Positions 33,578 to 38,507 of a stretch of DNA of 38,507 nucleotides are shown one piece after another. The translations under genes and the position numbers were made by a program. The notes under the pieces are model-generated. The model was given only the letters and a program-made list of their open reading frames with translations. It made no database searches and had not been told where the DNA came from. The stretch is from Nocardia seriolae NBRC 15557 (GTDB lineage Bacteria; Actinomycetota; Actinomycetes; Mycobacteriales; Mycobacteriaceae), in assembly GCF_007990715.1 (NCBI RefSeq), contig NZ_BJWY01000073.1, positions 1 to 38,507 of the forward strand. Direction: 5' to 3'. The stretch's first letter is position 1, and every line of letters begins with the position of its first letter.

Positions 33578-34270
33578 ATGGGAAAGATCGTCATCAGCGT
33601 GAATGCCACCCTCGATGGAGTGGTCCAGGATCCGGACGGCGCGGAGGGCTTCGAACTGGGCGGCTGGTTCCACCAGTTCGCGGGCGGCAAGGCCCTCGCA
33701 GCCTGGGCCGCCAACGAGACGGCGGATCTGCTGGCCGCCGAGGCGCTGCTGCTGGGCAGACGGAGCAGCGAGTGGTTCGCGTCCCGAATGGGCAACGGCG
33801 CGGAGGTCCGCGTCAGCCCCGAGTGGGCGGGCAAAATGAACAGCATTCCGAAATACGTCGTGTCATCGACACTCGAAGATCCCCGGTGGAACAACACCAA
33901 GGTCCTCAACGGCGATGCGGCAAAGGAGATTTCGGAGCTGAAGCGGACGGTGGACGGCGAAATCCTGGTCTACGGCAGCTATCAGCTCGTGCGCACACTC
34001 ATGGAACAGAACCTCGCCGATGAACTGCGCCTGGTGGTCTTCCCGGTCGTCCTGGGAACCGGCCTGCGCCTCTTCGACCGGACCGGCGACCCGAATCCCC
34101 TGCACCTGGCCGACACCCGAAAGCTCGGTGACGGCCTGGTACTCCACGCCTACGAATTCGTGTCTGCGGGTGCGGGTTCGGTGGCAGGTTCGGCGGGTGT
34201 GGGATCGGGTGTCGTCCGGGCGGTGGGCAGGAATGAGCAGGCCAGGCAGACCAGGCCGAAGAAGAGGTAG
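33578..34270 (+). CDS. RibD C-terminal-domain (dihydrofolate-reductase-like) reductase with run-on C-terminus
   Basis: A RibD_C / DHFR-like protein. It has MGKIVISVNATLDGVVQDPDG, the LLLGRRSSEWFA segment and VYGSYQLVRTLMEQNLADELRL. The C-terminal PVVLGTGLRLFD is also typical of this family, which reduces small heterocycles with NADPH. AAAGGAG precedes the ATG. The family usually ends near VLHAYEFV; here about 35 further Gly/Val/Ala/Arg-rich residues follow. These are encoded opposite the 3' end of the permease fragment, which suggests the natural stop was lost at a rearrangement point near 34165. The core should still fold. Confidence 0.78.
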   Translation: MGKIVISVNATLDGVVQDPDGAEGFELGGWFHQFAGGKALAAWAANETADLLAAEALLLGRRSSEWFASRMGNGAEVRVSPEWAGKMNSIPKYVVSSTLEDPRWNNTKVLNGDAAKEISELKRTVDGEILVYGSYQLVRTLMEQNLADELRLVVFPVVLGTGLRLFDRTGDPNPLHLADTRKLGDGLVLHAYEFVSAGAGSVAGSAGVGSGVVRAVGRNEQARQTRPKKR

Positions 34271-34589
34271 CCGAGGGCGACCTTGGGGCGGCGGCCCAGG
34301 CCACCTCGGTGCCGTGGATGAGTCCGATCCAGGACAGGGCGGCACCCGCGGCGGAGGCGAGTGCGGTGGCGCGGAAACGCTTTTCGAGGATGAAGGTGAC
34401 CATGGTGCCGAGGACCAGACCGGCCAGGACCGCGCCCTCGCCGAGGGTGCGCAGGCCGTCGTAGACGACACCGGCTTGCCCGAGCGCGCCCATGCCGATC
34501 TTGTCGGCGGTGGTGCCCGCCGCGGCGAGGGCATTGTCGATCTGGCCGACACCGCACTGCGCGAGGTTCGGCAGCAGGGCGGCGACCAC
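34150..34589 (-). pseudogene. Membrane permease C-terminal fragment, frameshifted
   Basis: One frame carries AVVAALLPNLAQCGVGQIDNAL, a helix ending VVYDGLRTLGEG, AVLAGLVLGTMVTFILEKRF and SWIGLIHGTEVAWAAAP. A second frame then carries KVALGYLFFGLVCLACSFLP and an acidic/Pro-rich tail. One missing base in the run at 34285-34288 explains the switch. The pattern resembles the last three or four helices of an NCS2-type purine/uracil permease, but the match is from memory and weak. An in-frame stop lies shortly upstream, so the N-terminal two thirds are absent. Confidence 0.5.
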
Positions 34590-34652
34590 CGCCCACCGCG
34601 TGCAGGCGCGGTACCGCCTGAAAGGCTTGGGCGCCGATCAGCCGACCGGCCG

Positions 34653-34755
34653 CGTACCTATGTGTACCGACGTGTCGGCGAACCCTGCCGCCTCTGCGGA
34701 ACGACTGTCCTCCATGCGGTGAAGGATGGCCGGAATCTGTTCTGGTGCCCCACCA
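34653..34755 (+). pseudogene. Nei/Fpg DNA glycosylase 3' remnant (zinc finger)
   Basis: A plus-strand frame reads YVYRRVGEPCRLCGT, then GRNLFWCPTSQ. This is the C-terminal zinc finger of Fpg/Nei-type DNA glycosylases (CxxC...CxxC, usually ending WCPxCQ). The fourth Cys is Ser here. Only about 34 residues remain, and the catalytic domain is absent. The segment ends two bases before the stop of the convergent SLOG gene. Confidence 0.6.
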
Positions 34756-34756
34756 G

Positions 34757-35239
34757 TCAGCCGCGGGCCGCGCCCTCCGGCCAGACGATGTCAACGGGAA
34801 GGTTCCTGTGCCTGGCGAGATCAACGACTGTGCCCGTACCGCCCTGCTCGCTGGGCTTGCCGTCCCACACCGCGATCAATCGGTCACACGTCCCGACGAC
34901 GGCCTCGTTGGCCGCTTCGTAGGCTTCCCCGCCCGCGTCGTCGAACTCCATCACTCGCACGGTGTCCGCGCGGGACACCAGCTCGTCGAACTGCTCGGCA
35001 TGGTCCGGCTTCACTTTGCGCTCGCGGTAATTGCGCGACGGCAGAACGACTTCCAGCCGCCCACCGGCGTCGAGCACAGCTTGTGCGAACACACTGTCGG
35101 CTCCACGCGCGATGCAGCTGACGCCGACCAGGTCGGCCGGATCTCCCGCGTCGGCGAGAAGGCGAGCGATCTCCGCGTAGATCAGCGGGACCGAGTCCGC
35201 GGTGATGTTCATGTGCCCTGTGACGCCGATGCGAGTCAT
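34757..35239 (-). CDS. SLOG-family (DprA/LOG-like Rossmann) protein
   Basis: A 160-residue single-domain protein. It has an N-terminal IGVTGHMNIT strand-loop, SCIARGADSVFAQAVLDAGG, VVLPSRNYRE, and the C-terminal DRLIAVWDGKPSEQGGTGTVVDLA. The last two are typical nucleotide-binding loops of SLOG proteins. SLOG domains are thought to sense or process nucleotide-derived ligands and often sit in conflict or regulatory modules. It begins seven bases after the stop of the HTH-TPR gene, so the two form a unit. With that gene frameshifted, its regulation may be altered. Ligand and activity are unknown. Confidence 0.75.
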   Translation of the reverse strand: MTRIGVTGHMNITADSVPLIYAEIARLLADAGDPADLVGVSCIARGADSVFAQAVLDAGGRLEVVLPSRNYRERKVKPDHAEQFDELVSRADTVRVMEFDDAGGEAYEAANEAVVGTCDRLIAVWDGKPSEQGGTGTVVDLARHRNLPVDIVWPEGAARG

Positions 35240-35246
35240 GCCCCTT

Positions 35247-36651
35247 CTATACCGGGCCGGCGACCAGCACGCGCATCCTGTCCCGCAACTCCGCGACGAC
35301 GTGGACGTTCGCTACGTACTCGGTACGTGCGAACATCTCGCGCAGCTTCACCCGTACACGATCGGACGCGGTTTGTTCGACCGTGGACAGAGCGGCATGT
35401 CCGAGTCGGCACGCTTCTTCGAGCTCGCCTTGGATCAGGCGAGCCTCTGCCAGCCCGAGTTGATCGAGTGCTGTGCTGCGCAGCCGGTTCGGTCGTCGCA
35501 ACACGATCGCCCTGTCGATCTGATCGGCGGCCTCGCTCGCGAATTCTGGTGCCCGCTGGGCCATTTCGAGCAGTCTTCCGCCGATGGTGCCCGCCATTTC
35601 CGAGTCATCGAAGTACCCGATCCAGTACGGGTCGATCGACGGGGCGGACTCGCCCATGGTCTCCTGGGCTCGGTCGCAGGCGCGGTGGAACGCTGAGGGA
35701 CGATCGAGATGCGCGTACGCCCATGCTTCGCGGGTGCGCAACATCGCCTGGACCGTCGCTGTGGCCGTGGTGGCCTGTTCCTGCGCCAGGCGCACGAGTT
35801 CGAGGGCGTCGGCGGTACGGCCGAGATAGAGCAGCTGTCGAGCCATGCCAGCAAGGGAGTTGGCGGCGAAGGCTGAATCCCCTGCTGCGCGTGCTGCGCG
35901 GACCGCAAGCACGTAGTAGCGCTGTGCGGTGGCTTGCTGGCCGGAGTCCCACGACATCGTCGCGACGGTTTCGGCGAGATGAGCCAGCACGGCCGTGAGG
36001 CGACGGCGAATCTCGGGTGGTTGAGTGTGCGTGAGCAGTTCGTTGACTTCGTTGAGCTGACCGATGACGGCTTTTCGCCGCAGGCCCCCGCCATATTGGT
36101 CGTCCCATTCGCGGAACACCCGCGCGGCGTTTTCCAGCTGCTCGACCTCCTGCAAACCGACCCGATACGCCGTGAACCCTGACGGTTCGGCGGCCTGGCC
36201 GGTTCCGTAGAGCAGCCAGCGTTCCAGCGGCTCGAGCAGGTTGGCTCCGACCAACAACCCCGAGTAGAGCACGGGCAGCCTGACGGCGATCCAACATCAG
36301 ATCCTTTCGGGTGAGGTCATCTGCGATCGCCGTGCAATCGGCGGTCCACATGCCCGGTTCCCACTGTGTAGCAATGGAATCGGCCGGATCATCGGTGTCC
36401 CCTGGCAGAACAATCTGAATGCGCCCTTGTTTGGCGGCCAGGAATTGGGCGCGCTGCTGCGGGGTAGCGCGGGTGAGGTGGGTTTCCATCAGCTCGCCGA
36501 AGAACGGGGGGAGCGTGACCGTCGTCCCGCGGCGCGCCCACTTCTTCACCGTGCTCAGCGCGACGCCGGTGCGCTCGGCGAACTCGGGTTGGGATACCCC
36601 GAGCGCGATGCGCAGCGCGGTCGCGTCGGCACCTGTCCATGCCTCTTGCAT
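35247..36651 (-). pseudogene. XRE-type HTH / TPR regulator, frameshifted
   Basis: The N-terminal frame from ATG 36651 (GAGG upstream; ATG 36657 is less well placed) has an HTH: TALRIALGVSQPEFAERTG then ALSTVKKWARRG. It runs to DRRQAARALLGVV. The other frame continues GANLLEPLERWL and then a TPR-like helical region to the end, including AQRYYVLAVRAARAAGDSAF and ALELVRLAQEQA. One extra base near 36251-36252 explains the break; removing it gives 467 residues. Such HTH-TPR proteins are common actinobacterial regulators. The pair with the SLOG gene downstream looks like a module. Confidence 0.72.
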
Positions 36652-36792
36652 ACCCATTACCTCGCCTGTGCGGGAGATGCGTGAACCGAGCGTATACCCG
36701 CGTGCACTGGCGTCACCTTCAATCGCGGCAAGCCCGGAGACACGCTGTTCACAGCGCCAAACATGACCGAGCGGAACCCGGAGGAGCCCGAC

Positions 36793-36966
36793 ATGGAATT
36801 CGTCCTCGCCATCACGCTGGCTGCCACGGTGATGCTCGCGGCAGCGCTATCGTCCAGCCGCGCAACCCATCCGGCGCAGCATCGTGCCGGGGCCAGTGTC
36901 GCAAGCATCCAAGCGCGTCTCGCAGCAGAGCGCAGGCGCGCATACCGACCGAGCAGGCGGTGGTGA
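36793..36966 (+). CDS. 57-residue single-span membrane protein
   Basis: From the ATG at 36793, which has GGAGGAG upstream, the product starts MEFVLAITLAATVMLAAAL, one membrane helix. A basic tail rich in Arg and Ala follows (ARLAAERRRAYRPSRRW). It is not a family I know. Its stop overlaps the GTG of the next gene (GTGA), which indicates a coupled small operon. An ATG at 36763 in the same frame lacks a ribosome site. Small membrane proteins like this occur in actinobacterial integrative elements. Confidence 0.6.
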   Translation: MEFVLAITLAATVMLAAALSSSRATHPAQHRAGASVASIQARLAAERRRAYRPSRRW

Positions 36967-37400
36967 TCGTGCTCGAAATGCCAACAGCCATAGTCTATTT
37001 GCGCAGCGATGTGTCCGGTGCGCGCCAGCAGTGGGATGAAATGCAGGCCCGCAGCCTAGGCAAGCGGCTCGGCTACACGGTGGCGAAGACCGTCGTTTTC
37101 GGCGAACACGTTGAGCAGCCGATTCAACGGCTGGCGAATGTCGTTCGCCGGATGCAAGCCGATGCGGTGGTCGTGCCGAGCTTGGAACACCTCGGCGGCA
37201 CTGTGCCCGACGGATTGCTTCGGGTGGTCGACGTGATCACCGTCGAACCGCACGATACCTACGCGCGGTGGATCATCCCACCGGACGCCGCAGCGGAAAT
37301 GAGAGCGCGACGACCGCAGCCCTGGTTCCTGTCTCGACGCCGCGCGGTGCCCACGATGTCGGTGTCCGCCGCTTCCTCGGGCTGCGCCGGTTCGCGGTAG
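36963..37400 (+). CDS. Resolvase-fold-like protein without a DNA-binding domain
   Basis: A 145-residue protein starting at GTG 36963. TAIVYLRSDVSGARQQWDEMQ, GKRLGYTVAKTVVF and RRMQADAVVVPSLEHLG follow the strand-helix order of a serine-recombinase N-terminal domain. The canonical YxRxS motif reads YLRSD, so catalysis is doubtful. No recombinase C-terminal domain is present. The last 33 residues are basic and low in complexity and overlap the following gene by 133 bases, so the true end may have been altered. Related degenerate resolvase-like proteins occur in actinobacterial mobile elements; that link is an inference. Confidence 0.5.
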   Translation: MIVLEMPTAIVYLRSDVSGARQQWDEMQARSLGKRLGYTVAKTVVFGEHVEQPIQRLANVVRRMQADAVVVPSLEHLGGTVPDGLLRVVDVITVEPHDTYARWIIPPDAAAEMRARRPQPWFLSRRRAVPTMSVSAASSGCAGSR

Positions 37401-37723
37401 AGGCGGATGTGCCGTATGACCGGCTCCAGCGATGGCGTGTTCACGGCCCGTATTGGGTGCCGCCGCCGGTGGTCATGATCGGTCGTTGGCCGGGCTGGAC
37501 GCTTCCGACGATCCAGACCTGGGCACCGATCGTCGTCGCCGGTGCCGGACCGGTTCCGCCGGAATGGCGCTGGCCGGAACCGACTATCGAGGCGGCGGAC
37601 ACGGTGACGATGTGCCGACGCCACGGAATCGCACACGCTGGGCTCTGGCTCAGGATCAGCCGTGGTGAGATCCCACGCCCCGACATCTGGGTCGATGACA
37701 AGCCCGGCTGGATCGCCCGATGA
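37268..37723 (+). CDS. Excisionase-like HTH DNA-binding protein
   Basis: The frame from GTG 37268 is 151 residues. The recognisable part begins at VRRFLGLRRFAVEADVPYDR, a winged-helix-like N-terminus, then QRWRVHGPYWVPPPVVMIG and WPGWTLPTIQTW. This is the arrangement of AlpA/Xis-type proteins in actinobacterial integrative elements. A second half, TVTMCRRHGIAHAGLWLRIS then PRPDIWVDD, repeats the theme. No start codon lies closer to the conserved part in this frame, so the first 33 residues may not be genuine. It overlaps the upstream gene. Confidence 0.5.
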   Translation: MDHPTGRRSGNESATTAALVPVSTPRGAHDVGVRRFLGLRRFAVEADVPYDRLQRWRVHGPYWVPPPVVMIGRWPGWTLPTIQTWAPIVVAGAGPVPPEWRWPEPTIEAADTVTMCRRHGIAHAGLWLRISRGEIPRPDIWVDDKPGWIAR

Positions 37724-37739
37724 GCGGCAGTTATCCGGC

Positions 37740-38285
37740 ACGGGCATCCCAACAGATGTTCCGGAAAAATGGCGAGTTCTTCGCGGCTTGTCCGGTGGGT
37801 GACGACAGTGACGCCGAATCCGGCATGGCGGGCACAGGCGATGTCGTTCGGTGCGTCACCGATGATGACTTTGCGTGCGGGTTCGAGTCGGCTTCCGTAG
37901 TGGTGAGGGAAGCGTTCGGCGATCACAGCCGGAAGGTCGAAGCGATCGCTTGCATCGGACCCAATGCTCCAATGTCCAAGTCCAGGAGGGAGGTCAGCCC
38001 AGCAACCCTGAGCTTGACCCCGGCTGCGAATCGCAGGTTGCCCGTCAGCACGGTCTGGGCGAATCCCGTTTGTTCAACTCCCAGAGCCGGAAGGCCGGAG
38101 GCGACAGCAGTAGCCGTGACAATGGATTTGTGGGTGTAGTCGTGGACGCGGGCCTTCGAGAAGACAACCGCGGATTCAGGGATCGTTTAGGTGCGGGCGA
38201 TAGCTCTACGGAGCCAACGCAAGTCGGTCGGAATGAGAGTGCCGTCAACATCCCAAACCACAAGCCCCGTGCGTCCCACGCTCAT
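37740..38285 (-). pseudogene. HAD-family hydrolase with several lesions
   Basis: The gene starts at ATG 38285 with VVWDVDGTLIP (HAD motif I), then meets an in-frame TAA at codon 33 (38187-38189) where Tyr is likely (RAIART-Y). The same frame continues with ESAVVFSKARVHDYT, ATAVASGLP and FAQTVLTGNLR. The cap region is about 50 residues shorter than I would expect, so an internal deletion is probable. Near 37959-37963 a one-base loss shifts the frame to SDASDRFDLP, then the motif IV stretch VIIGDAPNDIACARHAGFG. The 3' boundary is approximate. The protein is certainly inactive as encoded. Confidence 0.7.
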
Positions 38286-38353
38286 GCCGTGCATTCTGGC
38301 AGTTCGATCATAGGGAGCCGAGGTTCTACCAATGGACGGTGCAGCCGGTTGAA

Positions 38354-38507
38354 TCAGATCCAGGTTGGGGCGGGTGGGATGGGGTGGGGGCGGGTTGCGG
38401 TGAGGGTGGTTTGTTCGACGGGGAGGCGGCCGGTGAGCCAGCCGAGGAGATCTGCCTGGGGGCCTTGGATTTCTATGGCGGGGGTGTGGTGGGTGCCGGT
38501 TAGTACT
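38354..38507 (-). CDS. Mycothiol-dependent maleylpyruvate isomerase-like protein, C-terminal part
   Basis: The gene enters from the right edge and stops at TGA 38354-38356. About 50 residues are visible: LTGTHHTPAIEIQGPQADLLG, then WLTGRLPVEQTTLTATRP and the ending PPAPTWI. GxxADLLGWLTGR near the C-terminus is typical of the MDMPI / TIGR03083 family, small enzymes or stress proteins that use mycothiol in actinobacteria. The active-site part lies outside the window, so function is inferred only. Confidence 0.55.
   Translation of the reverse strand, partial: VLTGTHHTPAIEIQGPQADLLGWLTGRLPVEQTTLTATRPHPIPPAPTWI

Noticed and set aside
1..38507. CRISPR arrays, tRNA or rRNA genes
   Set aside because: No regularly spaced repeats, cloverleaf-like segments or rRNA-like conserved stretches were recognised on reading; only short tandem repeats were found.

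Overview
The window is high-GC actinobacterial chromosome. Gene content points to the mycolic-acid group and most likely to Nocardia or a close relative: a DprE1-type FAD oxidase, an MTB12-like lipoprotein, a secreted cutinase-like hydrolase, and a glnA4 / amidotransferase / aldehyde dehydrogenase / SDR operon in the same order as Rv2860c-Rv2857c of Mycobacterium tuberculosis. Many genes start with GTG or TTG, and several are probably leaderless. No rRNA, tRNA or CRISPR array was recognised.

Region 1 (1-7.9 kb) holds two convergent secreted proteins, a TetR / membrane-protein pair with a clear operator, an ABC-2 exporter followed by a two-component system whose kinase carries a frameshift, and an APC-type amine permease. 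Region 2 (7.9-12.2 kb) is the glnA4 operon, a gamma-glutamylation route for amine catabolism that fits the neighbouring permease. Region 3 (12.3-16.9 kb) holds a small P-loop kinase, a lipoprotein, a family A DNA polymerase without a 5' nuclease domain, and a DprE1 homologue with Ser at the position of the benzothiazinone-reactive Cys.

Region 4 (16.8-20.4 kb, minus strand) is the most interesting part. It is a tightly coupled four-gene operon of membrane and exported proteins. One member, a polytopic protein, carries D-x3-H-x12-H and then D-x3-H-x13-H, the spacings of the CuC and CuD copper ligands of PmoC from particulate methane monooxygenase. A second member has the PmoB layout of exported domain, two membrane helices and exported domain, with HxH motifs. 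A YtkA/FixH-like protein and a tail-anchored exported protein complete the set. I infer a divergent copper membrane complex without a recognisable PmoA.

Region 5 (20.5-26.6 kb) carries a NYN nuclease-like gene, PadR and TetR regulators, an epoxide hydrolase with a nonsense codon, and an SDR / APH-kinase / acyl-CoA dehydrogenase operon. The last two genes correspond to the two fused halves of animal ACAD10/ACAD11. A long perfect hairpin closes this operon. GtrA-like and RDD membrane proteins follow.

Region 6 (27.8-38.5 kb) is rich in broken genes: a decayed cslA-glxA-cslZ cellulose-like glycan locus, a frameshifted SDR, a beheaded STM4012-type radical SAM gene abutting a sigma-factor remnant, a permease fragment, a nei/fpg 3' remnant, a frameshifted HTH-TPR regulator and a HAD hydrolase with several lesions. 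Among them are apparently intact genes: a 58-residue protein behind a LexA-type SOS box, an STM4011-type radical SAM enzyme, a RibD-type reductase and a SLOG protein. A small mobile-element-like cluster (resolvase-fold and excisionase-like proteins) lies near the right end. All function calls come from reading the sequence; no database search was run.
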